A stretch of 64,000 nucleotides of DNA. It comes from Propioniciclava flava. GTDB lineage: Bacteria > Actinomycetota > Actinomycetes > Propionibacteriales > Propionibacteriaceae. The stretch is from positions 1 to 64,000 of the forward strand of contig NZ_PPCV01000011.1 in NCBI RefSeq assembly GCF_004126535.1, written 5' to 3'. The position numbers were made by a program, and so were the translations under genes. Shown piece after piece: positions 55,536 through 64,000 of this stretch (position 1 is its first letter; each line of letters starts with the position of its first letter). Under the pieces are notes generated by a model. The model worked only from the letters and a program-made list of their open reading frames with translations. It searched no databases and was not told where the DNA came from.

Positions 55536-56296
55536 TGCGCACCGACGACGTCAACGCCCTCATTCGCGAGGTGACCGAGCGCCTGATCCTGCCGCGGTTC
55601 CGCCATCTGGCACCCGACGAGGTGATACAGAAGCACCCGGGAGACCTGGTCACGGTCGCCGACCGCGAGGCTGAGGTGGCCCTCACCCAAGCCCTCCAGC
55701 GCGCCACCCCGGACGCGGTGATCGTGGGCGAAGAGGCGACGTTCGCTGATCCCACCACGCTGACACGACTGAACGGCGCCGACCATGCGTGGGTCATCGA
55801 TCCCGTCGACGGCACCCGCAACTTCGCCCACGGCAGTGAGGACTTCGGCGTCATGCTTGCCGAGGTACGCGGCGGGCAAACCGTGCGCGGGTGGATCTGG
55901 CAGCCGCGCCACGACCAGTTCTTTGAGGTCGAGCGCGGGAGCGGAGCCACCTGCAACGGCGAGTCGCTGTCGCCGGTGCGGCCCCATGACGCGCCGTGGA
56001 CGGCCGCCGTCTGGGGCACGCTCGAATCCGCCCATGACCCTCGCCTGCAGATGCGGCGGACGCGCGGGGCGTGCGCGATCGACTACCCGGCGTTGGCCCG
56101 CGGTGAGGTCGATGCGCTCGCCTACCGCTCCATTCACCCCTGGGATCACCTGGCCGGGGCCCTCCTGGTCACCGAACTGGGAGGCGTGTCCCGGGTGGAC
56201 GGACGCCCCTACGGGCCTGGCGTCACCGGCGCGTTGATCGTGACGGCCAGTAGCGAACAGGCAGCGCAGGCAGTGGAAGATCTGGCCCGAACCTGA
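55535..56296 (+). CDS. Inositol monophosphatase-family phosphatase
   Basis: This 253-residue Mg-dependent sugar or histidinol phosphatase of the IMPase superfamily has the metal motifs VGEEAT, DPVDGTRNFAHG and HPWDHLAGALLVTELGG. Possible substrates are histidinol phosphate (HisN-like), inositol phosphate or 3'-phosphoadenosine phosphate. Context does not decide. It is coupled to the DUF3097 gene and followed by 142 bp with a small palindrome (TCCACG-GCGG-CGTGGA near 56305). Confidence 0.88.
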   Translation: MRTDDVNALIREVTERLILPRFRHLAPDEVIQKHPGDLVTVADREAEVALTQALQRATPDAVIVGEEATFADPTTLTRLNGADHAWVIDPVDGTRNFAHGSEDFGVMLAEVRGGQTVRGWIWQPRHDQFFEVERGSGATCNGESLSPVRPHDAPWTAAVWGTLESAHDPRLQMRRTRGACAIDYPALARGEVDALAYRSIHPWDHLAGALLVTELGGVSRVDGRPYGPGVTGALIVTASSEQAAQAVEDLART

Positions 56297-56438
56297 ACCG
56301 GCGTCCACGGCGGCGTGGAGATCGGCACGCTGCACCAGGGCTGGAGCAGGTGTGCTGTGCTGGGGAACAGGTCGCCACTCAGCTTTGAAGCCGGGCGCAG
56401 CCGAGTGCTAGGCCAGCGCGGGTAGAGGCGGCCGACGC

Positions 56439-57287
56439 TCAGGTGAGCAAGCGCAGCGAACGGCTCGGGCGGCGTCCGGAGGCGGCGAGGCGCCGCATAG
56501 CGATCTCCATGAAGGCCTCGGACTGTTCCTGCGGCCAGGGCCACTCGCCGCCCTCGCGCCAGGAGCCCTGGGCGGGGGTGCGAGCATCGTAAAGTTCCTC
56601 GGCTTTGCCGCCGTACCAGGCCAGCTCAGCGCGCTGGGCGAAGGCGTCCTCACGGCTCATGGTCGGGCCATGCCCGGGCACGACGATCGAGTCCTTCCCG
56701 AGGGTGCCGAGCATCCCATCGAGGGTTTGGGGCCACTCGGAGGGCCACGTGTCCTCACCCGCCCAGGGGCCGCCGTCGCTTTCCAGAAGATCCCCGGCAA
56801 ACACCACGGCGCGCTCGGGGATGAGCACCACCACATCGTGGTCGGTGTGGCCGCGACCAAAATGGACGACCTCGACGTAGCAGTCGCCCAAGTCCAGCGT
56901 CGTGGCCAGCGAGAAGGTCGTGGTGGGGGCGACGAGGTCATCGGGTGTGACGCCGAGGCTCTCACGTTGGTCGGCAGGGATCGGGGCGGCGTGCGCCGCA
57001 GCAAACAGGCCGCGGTGGGCCACCGAGGTGACGCCGGAGAATCCGCCCAGACCGAAGTAGTGATCGAAGTGGGCGTGCGTGATCACGACGTGGCGTACAG
57101 GAACCTCCCCGGCCACGTCCTGCGCTGCCGCCAGGATCGCTGCGCCTTGGGCGGGAGAACTGCCGGTGTCGATGACCAGGGCGGATTCTCGCCCCACCAC
57201 CAACCCGATGGTGACGCAGGCGGGTTGCGCTTGGGCGAGGTAGACGCCGTCGGCGATGGCGGTGAAGGGACTGAGTTCGAACGTCAC
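56439..57287 (-). CDS. MBL-fold metallohydrolase
   Basis: This 282-residue metallo-beta-lactamase-fold hydrolase has the metal motif VITHAHFDHYFG, VVHFGRGHTDHDVVV and VVPGHGPTMSREDA. It has no signal peptide. The specific substrate is unknown; members include glyoxalase II and quinoprotein-relay-like hydrolases. It is divergent from hrcA with 114 bp between starts, which hold the CIRCE element. Confidence 0.87.
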   Translation of the reverse strand: MTFELSPFTAIADGVYLAQAQPACVTIGLVVGRESALVIDTGSSPAQGAAILAAAQDVAGEVPVRHVVITHAHFDHYFGLGGFSGVTSVAHRGLFAAAHAAPIPADQRESLGVTPDDLVAPTTTFSLATTLDLGDCYVEVVHFGRGHTDHDVVVLIPERAVVFAGDLLESDGGPWAGEDTWPSEWPQTLDGMLGTLGKDSIVVPGHGPTMSREDAFAQRAELAWYGGKAEELYDARTPAQGSWREGGEWPWPQEQSEAFMEIAMRRLAASGRRPSRSLRLLT

Positions 57288-57356
57288 CGCGCCAACTTAC
57301 CCGTCAGTCAGGGTGGTTCGACCCGTGATGCGGGATCATCTTCGGCCGTCGCGTAT

Positions 57357-57385
57357 GCTGGCACTCGCGGCATCGGAGTGCCAGC
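57357..57385 (+). promoter_or_regulatory. CIRCE operator upstream of hrcA
   Basis: GCTGGCACTC, nine bases, GAGTGCCAGC: a perfect 10-bp inverted repeat with the spacer of the classical CIRCE element, differing from the TTAGCACTC consensus only at the outer bases. It ends 16 bp before the hrcA start and overlaps a possible -10 (TATGCT at 57354), so HrcA binding would block its own promoter. Confidence 0.92.
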
Positions 57386-57401
57386 ACGCAGGAGGTGAGG
57401 G

Positions 57402-58412
57402 ATGGACGATCGGAAACTGACGATTCTCAAGGCGATCGTCACCGACTACGTATCGAGCCGCGAGCCGGTTGGCTCGCAGGCGCTGGTACAACGGCACAAC
57501 CTGCAGGTGTCCCCAGCGACGGTCCGCAACGACATGGCCGCCTTGGAAGACGAGGGGTACATCACCCAGCCCCACACCTCTGCGGGGCGCATCCCCACCG
57601 ACAAGGGCTATCGCCTCTTCGTCGATCGCCTCTCCACCGTGAAGCCGCTGAGCGTGGCCGAGCGCCGGGCGATCCAGACGTTCATGGAGGGCGCCTTGGA
57701 TGTGGAGGAGATCGTGCGTCGCTCCGTGGCTTTGCTGGCGAACGTCACCCGGCAGGTCGCCATCGTCCAGTACCCCTTGTTCTCCAGCGCCACGATCCGT
57801 CACGTGGACGTGCTCGCGTTGGGGGCCGGCCGAGGCTTGGTCATGGTGGTGTCCTCCAGCGGGACCATCGGGCAGCGGTTCGTGCCGCTGACCGACTCCG
57901 ACGAGCAGCAGGTGTCACGGATCCGGGGCCGCATCGCCGAGCAGATCCTGGACCTCACCCACCGGGATGCCGCCGGGCGCCTTGCCGTAGGCGAGGACGC
58001 CGCCGAGTCGTCGACCGCGGACCTGTCGGGTCCCATCCTCGACGCGGTGCGCGACATCGTCTCCGAGGAGGCGGACGCGCGCGTCGCCGTCGCAGGGGTC
58101 CCGAACCTCACCCGATTCGGGGACCAATACGAGACCACGGTCAAACCGATGCTGGAGGCCCTCGAAGAGCAGGTGGTGCTGCTGCACCTGCTGGGCGAGT
58201 CGGCCAGCAACGATGTGCGCGTCCGGATCGGACGCGAAAACCCCTATGAGCCCTTCCAGGCCGCCTCCGTGGTGGCGTCGGGGTATGGGGACGACGCGAC
58301 CTCCTGGGGGTCGCTGGGTGTCATGGGCCCCACCCGCATGGACTATCCCGCGGCGATCGCTTCGGTGCGCGCCGTGGCCCGTTACGTCGGTCGATTTTTG
58401 GCCGAAGGCTGA
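57402..58412 (+). CDS. hrcA: Heat-inducible transcription repressor HrcA
   Basis: This 336-residue repressor of class I heat-shock genes has an N-terminal winged helix (LKAIVTDYVSSREPVGSQAL ... VSPATVRNDMAALEDEGYI and HTSAGRIPTDKGYRLFVD) and a GAF-like dimerisation domain. It binds the CIRCE element immediately upstream and is expected to be folded by GroEL when stress is absent. dnaJ follows after 36 bp. Confidence 0.96.
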   Translation: MDDRKLTILKAIVTDYVSSREPVGSQALVQRHNLQVSPATVRNDMAALEDEGYITQPHTSAGRIPTDKGYRLFVDRLSTVKPLSVAERRAIQTFMEGALDVEEIVRRSVALLANVTRQVAIVQYPLFSSATIRHVDVLALGAGRGLVMVVSSSGTIGQRFVPLTDSDEQQVSRIRGRIAEQILDLTHRDAAGRLAVGEDAAESSTADLSGPILDAVRDIVSEEADARVAVAGVPNLTRFGDQYETTVKPMLEALEEQVVLLHLLGESASNDVRVRIGRENPYEPFQAASVVASGYGDDATSWGSLGVMGPTRMDYPAAIASVRAVARYVGRFLAEG

Positions 58413-58448
58413 GCGACCTCCCGATTTGGTGAAGAACGAAGGACAACG

Positions 58449-59621
58449 TTGAGCGATCACTACGAGGTTCTGGGCGTGTCCCGGGACGCGAGCGGCGACG
58501 AGATCAAGCGCGCCTACCGCAAGCTGGCGATGAAGTACCACCCAGACGTCACCGATGAGCCGGGTGCCGCCGACAAGTTCAAGGAGATCGGCGAGGCGTA
58601 CGCGGTCCTCTCCGACGCCAAGAAGCGTCAGATGTATGACCTCGGCGGGAACCCCCTCAGCGGCGGTGAAGCCGGGGGGATGGGCGGCTACGGCTTCCCC
58701 GGTGGTGCAGCGGGTTTCGACGTGGGTGGCCTGTTCGACGCCATGTTCGGCGCCCAGTCGTCGCGGGGCCCCCGCAGCCGCGTCCGGAAGGGACAAGATG
58801 CCCTGGTCAGGCTGAACCTGACCCTCGCCGAGGCGGCGTTCGGGGTCACCAAGCCGATCCGGGTGGACACGGCGGTCGTGTGTCCCACCTGTAGCGGAAA
58901 GGGGGCAGCCGACGGTGCGGAGCCGGTCACCTGCTCCACCTGTCACGGATCGGGGGATGTGCAGACCGTCCAGCGGTCATTCCTGGGCGACATTCGCACC
59001 GTGCAGCCGTGCCCGACCTGCCGTGGCTACGGCACGATCATCGAGCATCCGTGTGGCGAGTGCTCCGGTGAGGGCCGCGTCCGCTCGACGCGGACCATCA
59101 ACGTGAAGATCCCCGCAGGCGTGAGCCCCGGGAACCGGGTCCATCTCGATTCGCAAGGCGAAGTGGGTCCTGGCGGCGGGCCCGCCGGTGACCTCTACGT
59201 CGAGCTGACCGTGAGCCCCCATGAGATCTTCAAGCGCGACGGCGACAACCTTGAAATGGTCGCCAAGCTTCCGATGACGGCCGCCGCGCTCGGCACCGAG
59301 GTGTGGATCCAAACACTGGAGGCCGACGTCGAAGGCACCTCGGAGGAGGAGGCCAAGGTGAAGCTCGAGGTGCCGGCTGGTACCCAATCCGGTGCTCGGC
59401 TCGTCGTGCCGGGCCGGGGGGTGCCGCGGCTGCGTGGCAGCGGGCGTGGCGATCTCGGCGTTACCCTGTTGGTGCAGACCCCGACCAGTCTTGATGACGC
59501 GCAGCGTGACCTCTTGCGGCAGTTGGCCCAGGAACGAAACGAGACGCGTCCCGAGGCGTCGGTGGCCCGCTCCGGCGGCAAGGGGTTCTTCGGACGCCTG
59601 AAGGACGCCTTCGCTGACTGA
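58449..59621 (+). CDS. dnaJ: Chaperone DnaJ
   Basis: This 390-residue type I Hsp40 co-chaperone has a J domain with the HPD motif ([10 protein letters not shown]), a short Gly/Phe region ([15 protein letters not shown]), four zinc repeats ([32 protein letters not shown]) and the substrate-binding C-terminal domains. The start is a TTG at 58449 with AAGGA upstream. It is the DnaJ2 type linked to hrcA in actinobacteria. Confidence 0.96.
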   Translation: MSDHYEVLGVSRDASGDEIKRAYRKLAMKYHPDVTDEPGAADKFKEIGEAYAVLSDAKKRQMYDLGGNPLSGGEAGGMGGYGFPGGAAGFDVGGLFDAMFGAQSSRGPRSRVRKGQDALVRLNLTLAEAAFGVTKPIRVDTAVVCPTCSGKGAADGAEPVTCSTCHGSGDVQTVQRSFLGDIRTVQPCPTCRGYGTIIEHPCGECSGEGRVRSTRTINVKIPAGVSPGNRVHLDSQGEVGPGGGPAGDLYVELTVSPHEIFKRDGDNLEMVAKLPMTAAALGTEVWIQTLEADVEGTSEEEAKVKLEVPAGTQSGARLVVPGRGVPRLRGSGRGDLGVTLLVQTPTSLDDAQRDLLRQLAQERNETRPEASVARSGGKGFFGRLKDAFAD

Positions 59622-59651
59622 CCCGACCCGCTGGCTGAGATCGAGGAGCCG

Positions 59652-60398
59652 ATGACCGAAGCGCTGTTCCTGGCGGACCTGCATCACCCGCACGTCGGCG
59701 ACACCGTCGCCCTGCGGGGCGAGGAGGGCCGTCATGCGGCCGCTGTGCGCCGTATCCGTGTCGGGGAGACCATCACTATCAGTGACGGGGCCGGGACGGG
59801 CGTCCGTGGCCCTGTGGTGGAGGCCGACAAGGCAAGCGTGACCATCGAGGTCGCCGAGGTGCTGTCCGCTGGCGTCCCGGACGTCCGCTACCACGTGGTG
59901 CAGGCGTTGGCGAAGGGCGATCGCTCCGAGCAGGCCGTGGAGATGCTGACCGAGATCGGTGCGGACCGGATCATCCCCTGGCAGTCGAGCCGGTCGGTTG
60001 TCCGCTGGACGCACGACCGCGAGGAACGTCAGCTGGGGCGGTGGCGTTCGACGGCACGCGAGGCCACCAAACAGAGCAGGCGCCTGCGGGTGCCGATCGT
60101 CACGGCGGCCATGCGCACCCGCGAACTAGTCGAGCTGATCCCGCAGACGACCGTGGCCCTGATCTTGCACGAGAGCGCAGCCACGACGTTGTCTGAGGTT
60201 GCGTTGCCGACATCTGGCGACGTCTTGGTCATCGTGGGGCCCGAAGGAGGGCTGACCGATGAGGAGGTCGAGGCCTTCACCCATGCCGGCGCCCACGCTG
60301 TGCTGGTGAGCGACGGCGTCTTGCGCACATCGACGGCGGGCGTGGTGGCCTTGGCGCAACTCCAGGCGTTGCAGCAGCGGGTGAGCAAGGCCAAATGA
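59652..60398 (+). CDS. rsmE: 16S rRNA (uracil1498-N3)-methyltransferase
   Basis: This 248-residue SPOUT-class RNA methyltransferase has the knot region LVIVGPEGGLTDEEVEAF and LRTSTAGVVALAQLQALQ, together with RSVVRWTHDREERQLGRWR. It modifies U1498 in the decoding site of 16S rRNA using S-adenosylmethionine. It overlaps tgt by 4 bp (ATGA). Confidence 0.95.
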   Translation: MTEALFLADLHHPHVGDTVALRGEEGRHAAAVRRIRVGETITISDGAGTGVRGPVVEADKASVTIEVAEVLSAGVPDVRYHVVQALAKGDRSEQAVEMLTEIGADRIIPWQSSRSVVRWTHDREERQLGRWRSTAREATKQSRRLRVPIVTAAMRTRELVELIPQTTVALILHESAATTLSEVALPTSGDVLVIVGPEGGLTDEEVEAFTHAGAHAVLVSDGVLRTSTAGVVALAQLQALQQRVSKAK

Positions 60399-61642
60399 CG
60401 CACGCTTCTTCCGCCGCTTTCGGCTTCGAGCCGGGGGCGGGGATCCCTGGCGGGCGCGGACGCACCGGCGTCATCACGACCCCACACGGCACGATCGCGA
60501 CACCCGCGTTCGTCGTCGTGGGCACCAAGGCCACGGTCAAGGCCGTCTTGCCGGAATCCGTGGCCGACCTCGGGGCCCAAGCCGTGCTCGCCAACGCCTA
60601 CCACCTGTACTTGCAGCCTGGTTCCGACCTGATCGATGAGGCGGGCGGCTTGGGCCGGTTCATGAACTGGCCGGGCCCCACCTTGACCGATTCAGGCGGC
60701 TTCCAGGTGATGAGCTTGGGCGTCGGTTTCAAGAAGGTGCTCGCCATGGACGCGACCGGCGTCACCAATGACGAGGTGATCGCGGCCGGCAAGGAACGCC
60801 TTGCCGTCGTCGACGAGGACGGGGTCACGTTCAAGAGTCACCTCAACGGGGACCGGCACCGGTTCACTCCCGAGGTCAGCATGCGCGTCCAGCACGAGTT
60901 GGGCGCCGACATCATGTTTGCCTTCGACGAGTTGACGACCCTGATGAATACGCGTGGCTATCAGGAAGAGTCGGTGGCCCGCACCCACCGGTGGGCGGCG
61001 CGCTGTTTGGCCGAGCATGCGCGGCTCACGGCGGCCCGCGCGCACAAGCCGTATCAAGCGCTGTTCGGTGTCGTGCAGGGCGCGCAGTACGAGGATCTTC
61101 GCCGCCAGGCCGCCCGCGGGCTGGCCGAGTTGGAGGTGGAGGGGCAGCGCTTCGACGGTTTCGGGCTGGGCGGGGCGCTGGAGAAGGAGAACCTCGGCAC
61201 GATCGTGGGCTGGTGCGCCGACGAGCTTCCCGAGGACAAGCCCTGTCACCTGCTCGGAATCTCCGAGCCCGACGACTTCTTCGCGGCTATTGAGAATGGC
61301 GCCGACACGTTCGATTGCGTCAACCCGTCGCGTGTGGCGCGTAACTCGGCCGTCTACACCGGTGATGGGCGCTACAACTTGCTGGCGGCGTCCCACCGTC
61401 GCGCGTTCGCCCCCATCGAGGAGGGCTGCGACTGCTACACGTGCGCCCACTACACGAAGGCCTACCTGCACCACCTGTTCAAGGCGAAAGAGATGCTGGC
61501 CTCCACGCTGGCGACGATTCACAACGAGCGCTTCACCGTACGGCTGGTCGACGACATCCGCGCGGGCATCGTGGCCGGTGACTTCGCCGCCCACAAAGAG
61601 GAGTTCCTCGGCCGGTTCTACGCCCGCAGTCGGCGGTCATGA
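60395..61642 (+). CDS. tgt: tRNA-guanine transglycosylase
   Basis: This 415-residue enzyme exchanges G34 in GUN anticodons for a queuine precursor. Catalytic Asp regions are TDSGGFQVMSLG near residue 105 and ADTFDCVNPSRVARNS near residue 310, and the zinc site is CDCYTCAHYTKAYLHHL. No preQ1 synthesis genes (queCDEF) or queA/queG are in the window, while a YhhQ-type precursor transporter lies 0.7 kb downstream. Together they suggest use of imported precursor. FDCVNPSR differs from the commoner FDCVxPTR. Confidence 0.94.
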   Translation: MTHASSAAFGFEPGAGIPGGRGRTGVITTPHGTIATPAFVVVGTKATVKAVLPESVADLGAQAVLANAYHLYLQPGSDLIDEAGGLGRFMNWPGPTLTDSGGFQVMSLGVGFKKVLAMDATGVTNDEVIAAGKERLAVVDEDGVTFKSHLNGDRHRFTPEVSMRVQHELGADIMFAFDELTTLMNTRGYQEESVARTHRWAARCLAEHARLTAARAHKPYQALFGVVQGAQYEDLRRQAARGLAELEVEGQRFDGFGLGGALEKENLGTIVGWCADELPEDKPCHLLGISEPDDFFAAIENGADTFDCVNPSRVARNSAVYTGDGRYNLLAASHRRAFAPIEEGCDCYTCAHYTKAYLHHLFKAKEMLASTLATIHNERFTVRLVDDIRAGIVAGDFAAHKEEFLGRFYARSRRS

Positions 61643-62361
61643 TCGCGTGGGGAGCCCGCACCGATGTGGGGTGCGTCCGGGCGGGCAACGAGGACTCCTA
61701 CCTGGCCACCGACGGGTTGTGGCTGGTCTCCGACGGGATGGGCGGTCACGCGGCCGGTGAGGTCGCCAGCCGGATCGTCATCGACGCCTTCGTCCCTTTG
61801 GCCCGTCGTACCACCGTGCGGGTGGCCGATCTGGTGGCCGCCGTCCACTGTGCCCATGCCGCCGTGTGTGACTACGGGGCCAGCCATCTGGAGGCTCGTG
61901 GGCTGGGCGCCACGGTGACCGGGGTCGCGCGCGTGGTGGTGGCGGGCCAGCCCATGTGGGCGATCCTCAACGTCGGGGACAGCCGCGTCTACCGCCTCAC
62001 TGACGCGCTGTTAAGGCGCGCCACCGTCGACCACTCCGAAACCGAGGAGTTGATCCTTGAGGGCGTCATCTCGGTCGAGGAGGCGCGGACCCATCACGCC
62101 CGCAACGTGATCACCCGCAGCGTGGGACAAGGCGATGCCCTGCAGCCGGACCTGTGGCTGCTTCCCAGCGCCCCCGCCGAACGGTTCGTGGTGTGTTCGG
62201 ACGGGCTGAACTCGGAACTGCGGGACGACGACATCCGCACCATCTGCCGCGAGCATCCCGCACCCCAGGACGCGGCGGATGCGCTGGTCGAGGCCGCTTT
62301 GGCCTCCGGTGGCCGCGACAACGTGACGGTGATCGTCCTCGACGCGGTCTCACCGGCCTGA
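61639..62361 (+). CDS. PP2C-family serine/threonine protein phosphatase
   Basis: This 240-residue Mn/Mg-dependent phosphatase has motifs CVRAGNEDSYL, LVSDGMGGHAAGEVAS, NVGDSRVYRL, VVCSDGLNSEL and GGRDNVTVIVLD in the correct order. It has no transmembrane segment. It overlaps tgt by 4 bp and its 3' end overlaps that of the convergent yhhQ gene by 12 bp. The substrate is unknown. Confidence 0.93.
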   Translation: MIAWGARTDVGCVRAGNEDSYLATDGLWLVSDGMGGHAAGEVASRIVIDAFVPLARRTTVRVADLVAAVHCAHAAVCDYGASHLEARGLGATVTGVARVVVAGQPMWAILNVGDSRVYRLTDALLRRATVDHSETEELILEGVISVEEARTHHARNVITRSVGQGDALQPDLWLLPSAPAERFVVCSDGLNSELRDDDIRTICREHPAPQDAADALVEAALASGGRDNVTVIVLDAVSPA

Positions 62362-63081
62362 GTCGGCGTCCTCGCGTCGCTTGACGGCCGCGATGACCCG
62401 ATAGGTCAGCGGCAGGAGCACCGCTTCCACCCCGACCTTGTAGACGAAGCCTACGGCGATGTAGTTGATCAGGGCAGGCAGCGGAATCGAGCCACCGCCC
62501 ATCCAGACGCCCAACGGCCCGAAGGCGATCGTGCAAAACACCAGCGTGTCCACGAACTCGCCTGCCACGGTCGAGGTCAGCAACCGGACCCACAGGCGGC
62601 TCTCGCCGGTGCGGCGCTTGATGACGACCAGCACCCAGGCGTTGAGCAACTGGCCCAGCAGATAGGCCACCAGGCTGGCCACCACGATCCGGGGAACGAA
62701 GCCCAGCACCGAGACCCAGGCGTCCTGCAGCGTCCAATCCGAGGCGGGGGGTGCCATGCCCACGACGAGGAAGGTGACGCTCATCAAGGCCGACATAGCG
62801 AAGCCCAGCACGATGGCGCGGCGGGCCTGACGCAGGCCGTACACCTCCGCGAGTACGTCGCCCAGGATGTAGGTGAGCGGGAATAGCACGGCGCCGCCGT
62901 CGGTGACGAGCGGGAGGATCTGAACTCCCCCCAGCGAGAAGTGCGGCCCCAACTCGATCAGCTTGGTCGCCGCCACATTCGCGATCAGCAACAACGCGAC
63001 GAAGCTGGCCACGACGAGATCGGTCAGCCCTCGGGGCGGGCGCTCGGCGGGCATGGGGCGCGAGGAAGGGGCGTCGGTCAC
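62350..63081 (-). CDS. YhhQ-type queuosine precursor transporter
   Basis: This 243-residue membrane protein of the VUT/YhhQ family has about six helices: LVVASFVALLLIANVAATKL at the N-terminus, FPLTYILGDVLAEVYG (family hallmark) and EFVDTLVFCTIAFGPLG. E. coli YhhQ imports preQ0/preQ1. I kept the GTG at 63081, although the ATG nine codons later (MPAERPP) could be used. Its proximity to tgt supports a role in queuosine salvage. It is convergent with the PP2C gene. Confidence 0.9.
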   Translation of the reverse strand: MTDAPSSRPMPAERPPRGLTDLVVASFVALLLIANVAATKLIELGPHFSLGGVQILPLVTDGGAVLFPLTYILGDVLAEVYGLRQARRAIVLGFAMSALMSVTFLVVGMAPPASDWTLQDAWVSVLGFVPRIVVASLVAYLLGQLLNAWVLVVIKRRTGESRLWVRLLTSTVAGEFVDTLVFCTIAFGPLGVWMGGGSIPLPALINYIAVGFVYKVGVEAVLLPLTYRVIAAVKRREDADSGR

Positions 63082-63188
63082 GGGCCCGCATGCTATACCC
63101 CCGGGCGGTTCTTTGCCTGCTGGGTGGCCGTGGTGTTGGGCGCCGCGGGGCTGCTGACGGCGAGGCGCGATGGTGGCAAGATCGGTGC

Positions 63189-63629
63189 ATGAGCGACGAA
63201 GAGATCACGATCACCGACGATGGTCCTGACACCATCGACCAGCTCCAGCCGGACGAGACGCTCATCGATCGGGGCGTCGATGACGTCCTCGACGAGGGCT
63301 ACATCCCTCCCGACCATTGGTCGCCGGGGATGGGATTCGGCAACACGCCCGCCGAGGCCCACCAAGGCGAGACGCTCGAAATGCGCGTCGCCCAAGAGGT
63401 CCCCGAGGCGAGCGGCCCTGACGAGACGCCTTGGAACCCCGATGGCGAAGCACGTGAGGTCGGCAGCGTTCGCGCCGGACGCCTGGTCGACGCCAACCAC
63501 GGCGAACAGGGGGTGGATACCACCAGCGAGGCGGTCGCGTTCGCGGTCGGCATCGATGGGGGAGCGGCCAGCGCGGAAGAGGCGGCCATGCACATCATCG
63601 AGCCTGACGACGACGAGGACATCGTCTGA
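63189..63629 (+). CDS. DUF5709 protein
   Basis: This 146-residue acidic protein has the DUF5709 pattern: DQLQPDETLIDRGVDDVLDEGYIPPDHW at the N-terminus and GRLVDANHGEQGVDTTSEAVAFAVGIDGGAASAEEAAMHI at the C-terminus. It is common in actinobacteria and of unknown function. The ATG at 63189 is used. It may share a promoter region with the divergent yhhQ gene. Confidence 0.88.
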   Translation: MSDEEITITDDGPDTIDQLQPDETLIDRGVDDVLDEGYIPPDHWSPGMGFGNTPAEAHQGETLEMRVAQEVPEASGPDETPWNPDGEAREVGSVRAGRLVDANHGEQGVDTTSEAVAFAVGIDGGAASAEEAAMHIIEPDDDEDIV

Positions 63630-63702
63630 GCGAGCGGCCAACTAGACTGGTGGCCTTGCCGGACGCCGCGTTCGGCATCCCACCCAACATGGAGGAAAGA
63701 CC

Positions 63703-64000
63703 CTGTCGTCCCAGACACAACCCGGCCGTGACGCTGCCCGCCAGGTGAGCGTTCCCGCTTCGATTCCGATGGTGTCCATCGTCGGGCCACACGACGAATT
63801 CCTGCGCACGCTTGAGGCTCACCTCGACGCCGACGTGCACGTCCGCGGCAACGAGGTGACGTTCACCGGGTCCGCCGAGGCAGTGACCCGGGCCGCGGAC
63901 GTCCTCACCGAACTCATCACGATCGTGCGCACGGGCCAGGGGCTCACCGCAGACGCCGTCGAGCGCGTCGTCGGCATGGCCGCCGATCCCGACACGCACG
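63703..64000 (+). CDS. PhoH-like protein, N-terminal part (runs off window)
   Basis: The frame beginning LSSQTQPGRDAARQ continues with SIPMVSIVGPHDEFLRTLEA, then DVHVRGNEVTFTGSAEAVTRA, the KH-like N-terminal domain of PhoH/YbeZ ATPases. The ATP-binding part lies beyond the window. A strong GGAGGAAAG at 63691 points to initiation at the CTG at 63703. The first conventional in-frame start is a GTG at 63745, which has no good ribosome-binding site. Confidence 0.8.
   Translation, partial: MSSQTQPGRDAARQVSVPASIPMVSIVGPHDEFLRTLEAHLDADVHVRGNEVTFTGSAEAVTRAADVLTELITIVRTGQGLTADAVERVVGMAADPDTH

Noticed and set aside
62980-63188. preQ1 riboswitch upstream of the YhhQ-type gene
   Set aside because: The leader lacks the conserved preQ1-I or preQ1-II core sequences (for example the A-rich tail), and the start lies too near the divergent gene for a convincing aptamer.

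Overview
This is a high-GC, gene-dense actinobacterial chromosome segment. The housekeeping gene order (comEA-comEC ... holA-rpsT-lepA ... hemW-hrcA-dnaJ-rsmE), the DUF3097, DUF4192, DUF5709, DUF5996 and DUF6191 families, a CIRCE-controlled hrcA and frequent GTG/TTG starts point to Actinomycetota. Propionibacteriaceae is my best guess from gene content, but it is an inference and not proven by the sequence. Coding is dense on both strands with many 1, 4 or 8 bp overlaps.

Layout. (1) 1-1456: an ISL3-family element running off the left edge, followed by an IS5-like transposase tail. (2) 1.8-11.3 kb: a galactose/lactose cluster. On the minus strand galK, a LacI-type regulator and a eukaryotic-type UTP-sugar-1-phosphate uridylyltransferase overlap as one operon. 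Divergently lie lacZ, a GPH-type sugar:cation symporter and galE. No galT is visible. The gene after galE is cut after about 12 codons by a second ISL3 element. (3) 11.4-13.1 kb: a graveyard of truncated ISL3, IS3 and serine-recombinase pieces ending at tRNA-Ala(GGC). (4) 13.2-19.6 kb: small conserved actinobacterial genes, then comEA-comEC. (5) 19.8-24.5 kb: an operon of urocanate hydratase, a DUF917 protein and a histidine-ammonia-lyase-like protein that lacks the catalytic MIO tripeptide. (6) 24.8-47.7 kb: a sugar/sugar-acid catabolic region with three Gfo/Idh/MocA dehydrogenases, a TIM-barrel isomerase-like protein, two ABC sugar permeases, tagaturonate epimerase, a solute-binding protein with an amber codon, a ferredoxin reductase-like flavoprotein, galactarate/talarate dehydratase with a GntR regulator, a broken dapA-like/garR deletion fusion, and an eda-kdgK-SDR-flavoprotein-cupin operon. 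Five near-identical 14-bp LacI-type operators (consensus close to GGNAANCGCTTNCC) link the pieces. (7) 47.9-64 kb: holA, rpsT, lepA, a rhomboid protease, a nucleoside phosphorylase, hemW, an IMPase-like phosphatase, hrcA-dnaJ, rsmE, tgt, a PP2C phosphatase, a YhhQ-type queuosine-precursor transporter and the start of a PhoH-like gene.

How it works together. The gal cluster should take up lactose/galactosides by the symporter, split them with LacZ, phosphorylate galactose with GalK, and possibly use the uridylyltransferase plus GalE instead of GalT. The 24.8-47.7 kb region looks like a uronate/aldarate programme converging on 2-keto-3-deoxygluconate and pyruvate (UxaE, KdgK, Eda), controlled mainly by LacI-family repression. 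Its galactarate branch and its solute-binding protein carry disabling lesions. tgt, a PP2C gene and yhhQ next to each other suggest salvage of queuosine precursors.

Most notable points: the MIO-less HAL-like protein in an operon with hutU and DUF917; about 28 kb of accessory catabolic genes sitting between comEC and holA, which are normally adjacent in actinobacteria; the shared LacI operator set; and a cluster of pseudogenes at 33.9-39.8 kb inside a stretch that looks compositionally different from its right-hand flank.
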